The position numbers and the translations under genes were made by a program. The notes under the pieces are model-generated. The model was not told the origin of the DNA. It saw only the letters and a program-made list of their open reading frames with translations, and did not search any database. Below are positions 1 through 9,021 of a stretch of 64,000 nt of DNA, one piece after another; the first letter of the stretch is position 1; the number at the start of each line of letters is the position of its first letter. The DNA is from Leeuwenhoekiella aequorea (GTDB taxonomy: Bacteria > Bacteroidota > Bacteroidia > Flavobacteriales > Flavobacteriaceae): positions 248,001-312,000 of the forward strand of contig NZ_QOVM01000002.1 in NCBI RefSeq assembly GCF_004104375.1, written 5' to 3'.

Positions 1-408
1 ACCATGGCGCGCGTCGCGTATTTTTTTGCCACGTTCTGGAAAGTTAGGCAGTTGCTCTATACGCTTTACAGTACAGGGTTTTGTTATATACTTTTTACCG
101 TCAAATCCTATTTTAATACCAGCTCGCAATTGATCGAGTTCATATTCATTAGGATCGCCATCAACAAGAGCATAATATTCTTTCTCAATACCACTTCGAT
201 TTATGAGATCACTCAATTTACCATCTGTAGTCATAAGTAATAGACCTTCAGACTTTTCATCTAGCCTGCCGATAGGCATACTACCAGAAGGCCAATCATA
301 TAATTCTGCCAGAAATTTTTTCTTACGTGTTTGATGTAAATCATTAGATCCTAACTGACTAATCACCCCATAGGGTTTAAAAAGAAGGTAATGCTTAGGT
401 TGACTCAA
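1..408 (-). CDS. Pseudouridine synthase, RsuA/RluE type (3' end beyond window)
   Basis: Isomerises a uridine of ribosomal RNA to pseudouridine; it looks closest to the RluE group acting on 23S rRNA. The visible 136 codons read SQPKHYLLFKPYGV near the start, then GRLDEKSEGLLL holding the catalytic Asp (about residue 50), KEYYALVDG and IRDARHG. The rest of the protein lies beyond the left edge. An in-frame TGA sits two codons before the TTG at 408, so translation cannot begin much earlier and I take this TTG as the start. The gene diverges from the PepSY gene at 544. Family call is firm; the exact RNA target is inferred. Confidence 0.85.
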   Translation of the reverse strand, partial: MSQPKHYLLFKPYGVISQLGSNDLHQTRKKKFLAELYDWPSGSMPIGRLDEKSEGLLLMTTDGKLSDLINRSGIEKEYYALVDGDPNEYELDQLRAGIKIGFDGKKYITKPCTVKRIEQLPNFPERGKKIRDARHG

Positions 409-543
409 TGCTCAAATATTTGGTATCACAAAAATAAGATAAATGCGCACATCTGGTAGCTGCTTCAGGTTTAACAAGATCTCATGCTGTCGTTTGAGGT
501 AATGATTTATTTTTGATTTTTATATTCAATTGCCAAACCCTAT

Positions 544-1113
544 ATGTCTTTAAAAAAGAAACGGAAAAATCAAGCAAAAATCTTAAGAAATTTTAGAGCG
601 CTTCACCGCTCCATGGGTGCATTATTATTTGTGTTCTTCTTTGTGATTTCAATCTCAGGTCTACTTTTAGGTATTAAAAAAAATAGTGGTTCTTTAATGC
701 TTCCGAAGACACAAACGGGAACAACTTCAGAGTTAAAAAACTGGCTGCCCTTGTCTGATTTAAAAGAAAAAGCCATACGTGTTTTAGAAGATTCTGTTTC
801 GTCAGAGTTATCCACAGAATTAGATAGAATAGATGTGCGTGATGAAAAAGGCATCGTCAAATTCATTTTTGCAAAACATTATTATGGGATTCAATTAGAT
901 GGGGCAACGGGAGCAGTTTTGAGTATTGGTAAGCGAAGATCTGATGTAGTAGAAAACATACACGACGGCTCAATTATAGACAATTATTTGGGAACTAATG
1001 GATATGTGAAACTTATATATACCATTGTAATGAGTGTCGCATTACTTGTATTTACCATAACCGGTTTCTGGTTGTGGTATGGCCCAAAATATATGCGTAA
1101 AACCAGTAGATAA
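544..1113 (+). CDS. PepSY-associated transmembrane protein
   Basis: A 189-residue membrane protein with a Lys/Arg-rich N-terminus, a transmembrane helix at about 25-44, an extracytoplasmic PepSY-like region of about 110 residues and a second helix at about 156-178 ending in a basic tail. The LHRSMG stretch before helix 1 and the HDGSI motif in the middle are typical of the PepSY_TM family, small relatives of membrane flavin/iron reductase-linked proteins. The substrate is unknown. A TATTTTTG -7-like box lies at 508-515. The metallo-hydrolase gene starts 19 bp downstream, so the two are probably co-transcribed. Confidence 0.75.
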   Translation: MSLKKKRKNQAKILRNFRALHRSMGALLFVFFFVISISGLLLGIKKNSGSLMLPKTQTGTTSELKNWLPLSDLKEKAIRVLEDSVSSELSTELDRIDVRDEKGIVKFIFAKHYYGIQLDGATGAVLSIGKRRSDVVENIHDGSIIDNYLGTNGYVKLIYTIVMSVALLVFTITGFWLWYGPKYMRKTSR

Positions 1114-1132
1114 TAATTTTTGAGTGTAAAAT

Positions 1133-2173
1133 ATGTTTAAACAATTTGGCGGTAAAATTACTCCAGAATTAGTCAAACGCTATCAGAAATCACCAAATTG
1201 GAGAGATGGTAAATTCCATAATCTGGAAGAAACATCTATGGATGTGCGTCTTTCAGAAATGCCCGGATTGTTATATAAATTATTCTTTGGAAAAGGATCG
1301 GGTTTTACTCCAGATAAAAATTTAGCCATTGAAGAATTTAATACGGATGCATTTTTAGCTCCATCTAATTCTACAAAATATATTTGGTATGGACACGGTG
1401 TATATCTCTTACGAATAAATAACAAAACGCTTCTCATCGACCCTATGTTGGGACCCGATTCTGCTCCTATATCTCCAGCAACAACTCCGCGTTTTTCAAA
1501 GAATACATTAGCCTTAATTGATGATTTTCCTCCTATAGATTTAATGCTTTTAACTCACGATCATTATGACCACCTTGATTACGCGAGTATGAAAAAATTA
1601 ATTCCTAAAATAAAGAACTTTTATGTGGCTTTGGGATGTGGAAGACATTTAGAATCTTGGGGAGTAAATGCTAGAAATATTCAAGAGTTTGACTGGTGGA
1701 ATTCTGCAAATTTTGAAGGTATTAAAATAACGTTTACTCCAAGTCGTCATTTCTCTGGTCGTGGTTTGTTAGACCGTGCAAAATCGCTTTGGGGTGGCTG
1801 GGTATTTGATACCTCTACCGAAAAATTATATCATTCTGGTGATGGTGGTTATGGCAAACATTTTAAAGAAATAGGTGAAAAGCTGGGGCCGTTTGATCTT
1901 GGTTTTATGGAGTGTGGTCAATATGGTGAAAAATGGCATCAAATACATATGTTTCCAGAGGAAAGTATCCAGGCTGCGCTAGATGCAAAGGTAAATTTAG
2001 CAACTCCTTATCATTGGGCTGGATTTAAACTTGCATTGCATAGCTGGACAGAACCGGCAACAGATTTTGTTCATCAAGCTAAATTAAAATCTGTAAAATA
2101 CACACTTCCAAAGTTGGGTGAATTGATGTCACTTAACAATGTAAAGACAAAGGAGTGGTGGACAAATCAATAG
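1133..2173 (+). CDS. MBL-fold metallo-hydrolase (NAPE-PLD/UlaG-like)
   Basis: A 346-residue metallo-beta-lactamase-fold hydrolase. The metal motif THDHYDHLD (residues 141-149) supplies the HxHxDH ligands, later histidines occur in the SRHFSGRG and SGDGGYG regions, and the N-terminal WYGHGVYLLRI plus LLIDPML strands are characteristic of the NAPE-PLD-like/UlaG-like branch. Such enzymes cleave phosphodiester or lactone bonds; the physiological substrate cannot be read from sequence. It follows the PepSY protein in a likely two-gene operon. No signal peptide is visible, so it is probably cytoplasmic. Confidence 0.8.
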   Translation: MFKQFGGKITPELVKRYQKSPNWRDGKFHNLEETSMDVRLSEMPGLLYKLFFGKGSGFTPDKNLAIEEFNTDAFLAPSNSTKYIWYGHGVYLLRINNKTLLIDPMLGPDSAPISPATTPRFSKNTLALIDDFPPIDLMLLTHDHYDHLDYASMKKLIPKIKNFYVALGCGRHLESWGVNARNIQEFDWWNSANFEGIKITFTPSRHFSGRGLLDRAKSLWGGWVFDTSTEKLYHSGDGGYGKHFKEIGEKLGPFDLGFMECGQYGEKWHQIHMFPEESIQAALDAKVNLATPYHWAGFKLALHSWTEPATDFVHQAKLKSVKYTLPKLGELMSLNNVKTKEWWTNQ

Positions 2174-2297
2174 AGGGGATTAAAAGAATCTCAGTAAATC
2201 AAGCAATGAGTCCTGTGATTAATAAGCTGTTTATTATTAAAAGATTAAGTCTTTAGCAATAATTGTAGTTTGTATGATTTACAACCATTAAATAGCT

Positions 2298-2305
2298 TAG
2301 CTTTG
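2298..2305 (+). promoter_or_regulatory. Candidate -7 box of the J-KTSC gene
   Basis: TAGCTTTG matches the Bacteroidota TAnnTTTG element. It lies inside the upstream TTG-started extension of the open frame and 21 bp before the ATG at 2327, which argues for that ATG as the real start. A good -33 TTG at the usual distance was not seen. Confidence 0.4.
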
Positions 2306-2326
2306 CGCCTTCAAAAAAAAGACGCT

Positions 2327-2776
2327 ATGAAACGTATCACTGCTTACCGTAAGTTATTTAACACAGATAAAACTTCTGATCTTAAGCAACTTAAAACTGC
2401 ATATAGAAATCTTGTTAAAGAATGGCATCCAGATAAATTTCAGGATGGAGATGCTTTAAAAGAAGAAGCAGAACTTAAAAGCAGGGAGATTATTGATGGT
2501 TACCACTTTCTTGTGAGTATCGCTCCAGAAACGGTAGCAGCTAACTTAGAAACATATAAAGCTACAATTAATACTGAAGGTATTGCAGATTATCAACATA
2601 AAGGACTTTTATTAGAAATTACATTTACAGATGGTAGCACGTTTGAATACTTTGGTGTTCCGCGTAATGTATTTTTAAAATTCCATAATGCAGGTAATCA
2701 AGTTCGTTTTGCAAAGCGAAATATTTACACTAGCTACACCTATCGCAAATCTAAGCGAGAATTACAAGAAGCATAA
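2327..2776 (+). CDS. J-domain and KTSC-domain protein
   Basis: A 149-residue protein with an N-terminal DnaJ-like segment (residues about 5-60) holding the HPD tripeptide at 34-36 (EWHPDKF), followed by a C-terminal KTSC domain (about 85-149; FEYFGVPRNVFLKF). J-domains stimulate Hsp70 (DnaK) ATPase; KTSC domains are small nucleic-acid-related domains whose function is unsettled. The frame stays open upstream to a TTG at 2270, but the ATG at 2327 is preferred because a TAnnTTTG box lies between them and an A-rich leader precedes the ATG. It may direct DnaK to a nucleic-acid-bound client (inference). Confidence 0.75.
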   Translation: MKRITAYRKLFNTDKTSDLKQLKTAYRNLVKEWHPDKFQDGDALKEEAELKSREIIDGYHFLVSIAPETVAANLETYKATINTEGIADYQHKGLLLEITFTDGSTFEYFGVPRNVFLKFHNAGNQVRFAKRNIYTSYTYRKSKRELQEA

Positions 2777-2796
2777 TTTAAAACTATCACTTATAG

Positions 2797-3648
2797 GTGA
2801 CTAAGAAAGCTATATATGCTGTAATACTGGCAGCCTGCATTGCAGGACTTAATGGTGTTCTCATAAAAGCTATGCCTAGTCTTACAACGGGTACCATCGG
2901 CTGGTTTAGAGTAGGTGTACCCGTTCTCTTTTTATTACCGTCCCTACTTTATAATAAAGAGATTAGGATTAAAGGGAATAGGAAGATGCTCCTACTAGCA
3001 ACCGTAATTAATGCAATTAGATTGTATTTTTATCTAGTTGCTTTTATGTATACTTCTATAGGTAATGCTGTAGTTTTATTTTACGTGTATCCTTTATTTG
3101 TAACACTCATAGAAACTCTAGTTTATAAATCTCCCATTAGAAAAATTCAAGTTTATCTAATGATATTGGCATTTATAGGTATTGGTATTACCTACTTAAA
3201 TAAACCATTTTCTTTTGAATCAAATGATTTTATAGGTATGTTGGCGTCATTATTATCTGCTGTAGGTTACGCTTCTTTTGTTTGTATTTTTAAGAGACAA
3301 ACTACTAGTTATAATAAAAAGCAATTACTATTTTTTCAGAATATAGGGGGAGCGGTATTATTTGCACCCTTTCTTTTTGCGATGGATAATGTAGCCATAC
3401 CAGAGCTTGGTATTGCAGTATTTTACGCTGCTCTAATTGGTCTAGGAGTTTTTAGCTTATTCTTTTTCGGCTTAAAGTATTTAAACCCTACGACTGCTAC
3501 TTCTCTAATGTATCTTGAAGTAATAAGTGCGGTTTTGCTAAGTTATTTTGTTTTAGGAGAGCAGCTTACCTGGAATACTTATTTGGGAGGTAGTTTTATA
3601 CTGATGAGTAGCTTTTTTATCTCTCGTCTTAACCGAAAGCTCTCTTAG
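2797..3648 (+). CDS. EamA-family (DMT) transporter
   Basis: A 283-residue inner-membrane protein of the drug/metabolite transporter superfamily with about ten hydrophobic helices arranged as two EamA repeats (about 5-135 and 145-280). The second repeat shows the typical NPTTATSLMYLEVISAVL stretch. A GTG at 2797 is the only reasonable start, 20 bp after the J-KTSC gene, so co-transcription is plausible. Family members export amino acids, metabolites or drugs; the substrate is not predictable. It is one of three EamA proteins in this window. Confidence 0.8.
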   Translation: MTKKAIYAVILAACIAGLNGVLIKAMPSLTTGTIGWFRVGVPVLFLLPSLLYNKEIRIKGNRKMLLLATVINAIRLYFYLVAFMYTSIGNAVVLFYVYPLFVTLIETLVYKSPIRKIQVYLMILAFIGIGITYLNKPFSFESNDFIGMLASLLSAVGYASFVCIFKRQTTSYNKKQLLFFQNIGGAVLFAPFLFAMDNVAIPELGIAVFYAALIGLGVFSLFFFGLKYLNPTTATSLMYLEVISAVLLSYFVLGEQLTWNTYLGGSFILMSSFFISRLNRKLS

Positions 3649-3671
3649 CAATATTATTTACGTGTTAATCT

Positions 3672-3708
3672 TAACCTAGGTTAGGTACTTCCGTTAAAGT
3701 TACTTTAA
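3672..3708 (+). promoter_or_regulatory. Two perfect palindromes upstream of the alcohol dehydrogenase
   Basis: TAACCTAGGTTA (3672-3683) is a perfect 12-bp palindrome and TTAAAGT-T-ACTTTAA (3694-3708) is a perfect 7-bp inverted repeat around a central T. Both lie 64-100 bp before the dehydrogenase ATG and lack a T-run, so operators are likelier than a terminator. The binding protein is unknown. Confidence 0.4.
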
Positions 3709-3771
3709 ATAGGTTCTTCCCTTTTTTTATTAGTACATAATTGACGTTATTTTACTAAATAAAATAAAAAT

Positions 3772-4824
3772 ATGAGCCAGGTAAAAGCATACGGAGCAGC
3801 AGATGCTCAAGCAGAATTAAAACAATTAACTATTGAGCGCAGAGAAGTAAAACCGCGCGACGTAAAAATTAAAATTACATATTGCGGTGTATGTCATAGT
3901 GATATTCATACGGTGCGTAACGATTGGGGTGGATCTCAGTATCCTGTAGTTCCTGGTCACGAGATTATAGGTAAAGTTCTTGAAGTAGGAAATGAAGTAA
4001 CGAACTTTAAAGTAGGAGACACGGTAGGTGTAGGTTGTATGGTAGATTCTTGTCGGGAATGTGAACCATGTAAAAGTGACCTGGAGCAGTTTTGCGATAA
4101 GGGTATGGTAGGAACTTACAACGGAAAAGACAAGCACCTGGGTGGTCATACTTTTGGTGGATATTCTGAAGAAATTATTGTAGACAACTATTATGTTCTT
4201 AATGTTCCTGAAAATCTAGATGAAAAAGCGGTAGCTCCCTTACTATGTGCAGGTATTACAACATTTTCACCTCTTAATCACTGGAAGATAAAAAAAGGGG
4301 ATAAAGTAGGTGTAATAGGTTTAGGTGGCTTAGGTCATATGGGTATTAAGTTTGCTCACGCTATGGGAGCACACGTAGTTATGATTACAACTAGTCCGGA
4401 AAAAGGAAAAGATGCTAAACGTCTTGGAGCAGATGAAGTTCTGGTTTCTAAGGATGCTGAAGCAATGAAAAAACATAACGGTAGTTTTGATTTCTTATTA
4501 AATACTGTTCCAGTAGGACATGATACTAATCCATATTTGAATTTATTGAAAATCGATGCGACTATGTGTATGGTAGGAGCGGTAGAACCCTTAGAGCCTA
4601 TGCACGGTGGTAATCTTATCATGGGGCGCAAGCGAATTGCCGGTTCATTAATTGGCGGAATTAAAGAAACTCAAGAAATGCTAGATTTCTGTGGAGATAA
4701 TAATATCGTTAGTGATATTGAAATGATCGATATGAATACGATCAATGATGCTTATGAGCGCGTTATTAATGGTGACGTTAAATATCGTTTTGTTATAGAC
4801 ATGGAATCTTTACGAAAAGAATAA
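3772..4824 (+). CDS. Zinc-dependent NAD(P) alcohol dehydrogenase
   Basis: A 350-residue medium-chain dehydrogenase, closest to the cinnamyl-alcohol dehydrogenase/YahK-type aldehyde reductases, interconverting alcohols and aldehydes with NADP(H) or NAD(H). The N-terminal GroES-like domain carries the catalytic zinc site (CGVCHSDIH and PGHEIIG) and the structural zinc lobe (CRECEPCKSDLEQFC). The Rossmann domain follows with GVIGLGGLGHMG. Length is typical. It is a single gene with palindromes upstream and a strong bidirectional hairpin downstream that separates it from the convergent treS fusion. Confidence 0.9.
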   Translation: MSQVKAYGAADAQAELKQLTIERREVKPRDVKIKITYCGVCHSDIHTVRNDWGGSQYPVVPGHEIIGKVLEVGNEVTNFKVGDTVGVGCMVDSCRECEPCKSDLEQFCDKGMVGTYNGKDKHLGGHTFGGYSEEIIVDNYYVLNVPENLDEKAVAPLLCAGITTFSPLNHWKIKKGDKVGVIGLGGLGHMGIKFAHAMGAHVVMITTSPEKGKDAKRLGADEVLVSKDAEAMKKHNGSFDFLLNTVPVGHDTNPYLNLLKIDATMCMVGAVEPLEPMHGGNLIMGRKRIAGSLIGGIKETQEMLDFCGDNNIVSDIEMIDMNTINDAYERVINGDVKYRFVIDMESLRKE

Positions 4825-4841
4825 TTCTCATAAAATATCTA

Positions 4842-4879
4842 AAAAAAAGAGTCCAACTTATTGTTGAACTCTTTTTTTT
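4842..4879. terminator. Bidirectional terminator
   Basis: A-run, GAGT-c-CAAC stem, five-base loop, GTTG-a-ACTC and a T-run, lying between convergent genes; it can serve both strands. Confidence 0.85.
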
Positions 4880-4896
4880 TAGATCATTCTTTTAAA

Positions 4897-7800
4897 TTAA
4901 CTATTCAGAATTGTCTTAATACCACGAAGTGCTACCAGCGATCTGTTGGATTTCATTTTAAGTTCGTTAATAAGTTCTAGTAAGGCCTTCTCAAGCAGAA
5001 AAGTCTCTAAAACAACTCTGTAATCATCTTTATTTTGAGGAATTAGCGAGGTATTTTTTATAGTGTTTATATACCCATTGAGATAAAATCGAGTTGCATA
5101 ATAATACCAGGCATCTGCCCATTTTTCTTGATCTTCATCATCAAATTCTTCTCTAAAATTTTTCTTTAATAAAGGTTCATAAGCTGCATAATGAAAAGAA
5201 CGAATCATCGAGGCAATATCACGTAAGCCCGACCTTAAAATACGGCGTTCACTAAATGCTTTAGAAGGATCACCTTCAAAATTTATAAATATAAAATCCT
5301 TTCCGGTCCACAGTAAATTTTTCAATTGGAAATCTCCGTGTGTACGTATTTTTAAAGTATCTATTTTGTGTTTAAATACACGTTTGAAGCAATGCAAAAT
5401 TTCGTCTTTCCGCTTTAAAATCTGACTCGCCTCTTCACCGATGTGATCGGGTAGTGCTGGTAATTCTTTTTTAAGTGTCGTAAAAGCTTCGCGTGTTAAA
5501 CTCTGCAAGGAGGAATATAATGAGCGCTGATAATGTAATGAAAAAGGTTCTTGCTCTAACCCAGAAAATCCTTTGAGATTAGATAGAGCTATATGCATTT
5601 CTGCACTGCGCTTTCCTAATAGACTCAAGCGCTCTGGAATAATATTTTCAATTAGCTCTTGCTCACGATTGGTTAAATTCTCAAACAATAGCGGTACCGT
5701 ACGCAGAGCAGCGTGTAATTGAAATTGATGTGGGTGTTCTTGTGTTTCAACACGTTCAATGTAGCGCTCTGCTTCATCAGTGGTATTTTCCCAACCGGTG
5801 CCAGCATTAATTACCACATCCTGCATCATCCCTAATACAACATTATTTTTATTCTGAGTTGCATACATGATACTTCCCATGTAATCTGGTGTATTTTTAA
5901 ACTCAACCGTTTCGGTAAGGTATTGTGAGATTTCTGCATCTGGGTTTATCGTACTATCTAACCTGCGGTATAGTTTTAGAAAATAACGATGCTCATAAAT
6001 TATTGAAGTATTACTTTGTTTAGTCTCTAACAAGCGTGAATTAACGTGTTTTAATTCAGCATCAGGAGAAACTGTTCCTTTTTTAAAGTTTAGGCTTTCC
6101 TTACTAAGACGTAACGATTTGTTTTCTTGAAGTGCATTAAATAAGAAGGTTCTAAAAGGTTCTACATAAACAGCATCTACCAGTAGGCCTTCCTGCTTTT
6201 CTAACTTCAGCTTTGCTATAATTCCTGTATTCGGAATATTTTCAACCAGGTGTTCCTTTGAATTCTCTACGAAACAAACCGGTAATTGATAAATTTCTGG
6301 AAGCCCCTCATTAAAGATAACCTCGATAATAAGATTTTTTATCGGCAACTCTGGTAAGGAAAGATCTAGTTTATTAGTTATAGAAATTCTCTGAACAATG
6401 CGATCTTGAGCTCCAAACCAGTATTTATCATTAAAATAAAGTGGCAGTACTTTTTCTTCGAGATATTTGCTGTTCTTCGTATTGAATAAATTTTCCCAGC
6501 TTTTAATAGTTAGTTCTTTAACCGGGTTCTCTTGCTCAAAAATGTCTGGAGCTGTAAGTGAAAACCAATAATAACCGTGCGGAGCTAATGTAAATAAATA
6601 GGGCTGATTTGTGATTTTAGGAAATTTATTTCGGCTGAAGACTTCAACCGGGGTGTAGTCTTTAAATTCGTCTAATTCAAGTTCAACAGCTTGTGAAAAA
6701 CGAGAGAGGTTTGCTAATACGAGTATAGTTTCCCCTTGATACGATCTGGTAAACGTTAGAATTTTAGCGTTTGAAGGAGAAAGGAAATGAATATCCCCAC
6801 GACCAAATGCTTTATAATTTTTACGCATATTTAATATACGCTTCATCCACCATAGAAGCGATGAAGGATTCATTTGCTGGGCTTCGACATTTACAGATTC
6901 TGCACGATACTGCGGATCAATTATAGTAGGCAAGTATAACCTTTGAGGATTAGCCATAGAAAAACCCGCATTACGATCTGCTGTCCATTGCATCGGTGTA
7001 CGCACACCATCGCGATCCCCTAGATAAAAATTATCTCCCATACCTATCTCATCTCCATAATAAAGAACTGGTGTACCAGGTAATGAGAAAAGAAGAACAT
7101 TCATAAGTTCGATCTTACTTCTGTTATTATCCAGTAATGGCGCCAGACGTCTGCGAATTCCGACATTTATCTTGGCTTTGGGATCTTGAGAGTATACTTT
7201 ATACATATAATCCCGCTCCTCATCAGTAACCATCTCTAAGGTTAATTCATCGTGATTCCGCAAGAAAATTGCCCATTGGCAAGCTTCGGGAATATCTGGA
7301 GTTTGATCTATAATATCTATAATAGGATACCGGTCTTCCATCTTTACAGCCATAAACATACGAGGCATAATAGGGAAGTGATAATTCATATGACACTCAT
7401 CACCATCGCCAAAATAGGCTGCAGAATCTTCTGGCCACATATTTGCTTCGGCGAGTAAGAGTTTATTATCATATTTGGCATCTATACGTGCTCTAAGTTT
7501 TTTAAGGAATACGTGAGTTTCAGGTAGATTTTCACAATTTGTACCATCACGTTCAAATAAATAGGGTACGGCATCAAGTCTAAAACCATCTACACCAAGC
7601 TCACACCAGAAATCCATAATATTAAAGACCTCTTCCTGTACTTCGGGATTATCAAAATTAAGATCTGGTTGATGTGAAAAAAATCGATGCCAGTAATAGG
7701 CATTAGCCTCTGCATCCCAGGTCCAGTTTGAAGGTTCTGTATCTGTAAAAATGATACGAGCATCTTCATATTTCTCAACTGTATCACTCCACACATAATA

Positions 7801-8199
7801 ATCTCTGTATTTAGAACCTATTTCAGCTTTTCTTGAACGTTGAAACCATTCATGCTGATCTGAAGTGTGATTTATAACAAGCTCAGTAATTACTTGTAAA
7901 CCCCGGTTGTGTGCCTCTTCAATAAATCTCTTGAAGTCTTCAATTTCTCCATAGGACTTATTAATAGTATAATAATCTGCAATATCATAACCATCATCGC
8001 GTAATGGAGAAGGATAAAAGGGGAGGAGCCAGATTGCCGTAACTCCCAAGTCTTCTAGATAATCTAGCTTTTGTAATAAGCCTTCAAAATCTCCAATGCC
8101 ATCACCATTACTGTCAAAAAAAGCTTTGATATGTAATTCATAAATGATGGCATCTTTATACCAGTTTTTTTGATCGTCTTCCGTGAGTATGTTGGCCAT
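4897..8199 (-). CDS. treS: Trehalose synthase-maltokinase fusion (TreS-Mak)
   Basis: A 1100-residue bifunctional enzyme of trehalose/maltose metabolism. Residues about 10-560 are a GH13 domain: ELVINHTSDQH at 106-116, nucleophile Asp209 in GFRLDAVPY, acid/base Glu251 in LLLAEANMWPE and Asp317 in FLRNHDELT, which interconverts trehalose and maltose. Residues about 570-1100 resemble maltokinase, with HGDFQLKNLLW at 954-964 and NFEGDP at 973-978 as the phosphotransferase loop and Mg-binding motif, giving maltose 1-phosphate, the GlgE donor for alpha-glucan synthesis. No glgE or glgB is in the window, so the partner enzymes must lie elsewhere. It is transcribed alone, ending at the shared terminator at 4842. 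Confidence 0.92.
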   Translation of the reverse strand: MANILTEDDQKNWYKDAIIYELHIKAFFDSNGDGIGDFEGLLQKLDYLEDLGVTAIWLLPFYPSPLRDDGYDIADYYTINKSYGEIEDFKRFIEEAHNRGLQVITELVINHTSDQHEWFQRSRKAEIGSKYRDYYVWSDTVEKYEDARIIFTDTEPSNWTWDAEANAYYWHRFFSHQPDLNFDNPEVQEEVFNIMDFWCELGVDGFRLDAVPYLFERDGTNCENLPETHVFLKKLRARIDAKYDNKLLLAEANMWPEDSAAYFGDGDECHMNYHFPIMPRMFMAVKMEDRYPIIDIIDQTPDIPEACQWAIFLRNHDELTLEMVTDEERDYMYKVYSQDPKAKINVGIRRRLAPLLDNNRSKIELMNVLLFSLPGTPVLYYGDEIGMGDNFYLGDRDGVRTPMQWTADRNAGFSMANPQRLYLPTIIDPQYRAESVNVEAQQMNPSSLLWWMKRILNMRKNYKAFGRGDIHFLSPSNAKILTFTRSYQGETILVLANLSRFSQAVELELDEFKDYTPVEVFSRNKFPKITNQPYLFTLAPHGYYWFSLTAPDIFEQENPVKELTIKSWENLFNTKNSKYLEEKVLPLYFNDKYWFGAQDRIVQRISITNKLDLSLPELPIKNLIIEVIFNEGLPEIYQLPVCFVENSKEHLVENIPNTGIIAKLKLEKQEGLLVDAVYVEPFRTFLFNALQENKSLRLSKESLNFKKGTVSPDAELKHVNSRLLETKQSNTSIIYEHRYFLKLYRRLDSTINPDAEISQYLTETVEFKNTPDYMGSIMYATQNKNNVVLGMMQDVVINAGTGWENTTDEAERYIERVETQEHPHQFQLHAALRTVPLLFENLTNREQELIENIIPERLSLLGKRSAEMHIALSNLKGFSGLEQEPFSLHYQRSLYSSLQSLTREAFTTLKKELPALPDHIGEEASQILKRKDEILHCFKRVFKHKIDTLKIRTHGDFQLKNLLWTGKDFIFINFEGDPSKAFSERRILRSGLRDIASMIRSFHYAAYEPLLKKNFREEFDDEDQEKWADAWYYYATRFYLNGYINTIKNTSLIPQNKDDYRVVLETFLLEKALLELINELKMKSNRSLVALRGIKTILNS

Positions 8200-8706
8200 A
8201 TGCTTTTCTAGATTGAAGATTAATATGTGTGAGCTATAAAAGTAAAGAAGCCATTAAAAACAACCCGTTAAATAATATTTAAAGGTCAAATAAATTAAGA
8301 GCTCTCACCAAGGTTAGTGTAGTATTAAATGTCTTTTGAGTATTAAAAAACAGATAAATAGAATTTAATGCATTGTATACATAAATTAGTCTATATTTGT
8401 ATCGTTAAATTATTTAAATGACAACGTAACAACTGCAAATAAATCTTTTAATAGCAATAGTGCAGTACACATTTTATAAGTAAAAAGCTCTCGAGGCAAG
8501 TTTCAATTTAAATACGGGTGAAGTCTTCTTCACTTATGAGATTCAAATACTACTTCTTCCATAGTTCTAAAACATCAGAACCTTTTAAAATCCCTGTAAT
8601 TTAAAAATTAAAACCAGAAAGCATATATAGGTTTTAGTTGTAATTTTAAAGTATGAATGCAATACAACGATTTGTAAATAAATTAATTAATAATAGAGTA
8701 AACGTA
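8200..8706 (+). promoter_or_regulatory. Intergenic region with cold-shock gene promoter and long leader
   Basis: About 500 bp separate treS from the cold-shock gene. TTG at 8373-8375 and TATATTTG at 8392-8399 (16-bp spacing) make a good Bacteroidota promoter facing right, predicting a leader near 300 nt before the ATG at 8707. Long structured leaders are known for cold-shock mRNAs in other bacteria. A CTCTCGAGGC stretch and short inverted repeats occur near 8490-8560. No protein gene is convincing in this stretch. Confidence 0.5.
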
Positions 8707-8901
8707 ATGAAAGAAGGAACAGTAAAATTTTTTAATAACGCTAAAGGTTTTGGATTTATTAAACCTGAAGGATCTGACGAGGATGTTTTTGTACACGCAA
8801 GTGGTCTTATTGACGAAGTACGCGAAAACGACCGCGTAGAATTTGAAACCGAAAGAGGTAAAAAAGGAATCAACGCGATTAATGTACGTGTGATTGACTA
8901 A
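8707..8901 (+). CDS. Cold-shock domain protein (CspA family)
   Basis: A 64-residue single cold-shock domain, an RNA chaperone binding single-stranded nucleic acid. RNP1-like KGFGFIKPE and RNP2-like VFVHAS motifs are intact, and the frame ends GINAINVRVID. The frame remains open to an ATG at 8653, adding 18 residues (NAIQRFVNKLINN...), but the family begins at MKEGTVKFFN, so ATG 8707 is chosen. A long leader and strong promoter lie upstream and a hairpin terminator downstream. A paralogue sits at 22834. Confidence 0.9.
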   Translation: MKEGTVKFFNNAKGFGFIKPEGSDEDVFVHASGLIDEVRENDRVEFETERGKKGINAINVRVID

Positions 8902-8923
8902 TCATATAGACAGTTAAAAAGCT

Positions 8924-8952
8924 AAAAAGCCTTCTTTATGAGGGCTTTTTTT
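8924..8952 (+). terminator. Terminator after cold-shock gene
   Basis: AAAAAGCC...GGGCTTTTTT hairpin with T-run starting 23 bp after the stop codon. Confidence 0.8.
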
Positions 8953-9021
8953 ATGTCTTAAAATTCAAGTTTGCCCATTAATTTCAATTAATTTTGAAGA
9001 TTATTAGTACCTATTACAAGA

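Noticed and set aside
4-240. Plus-strand open frame at the left edge
   Set aside because: Antisense to a clear pseudouridine synthase whose motifs are readable on the minus strand.
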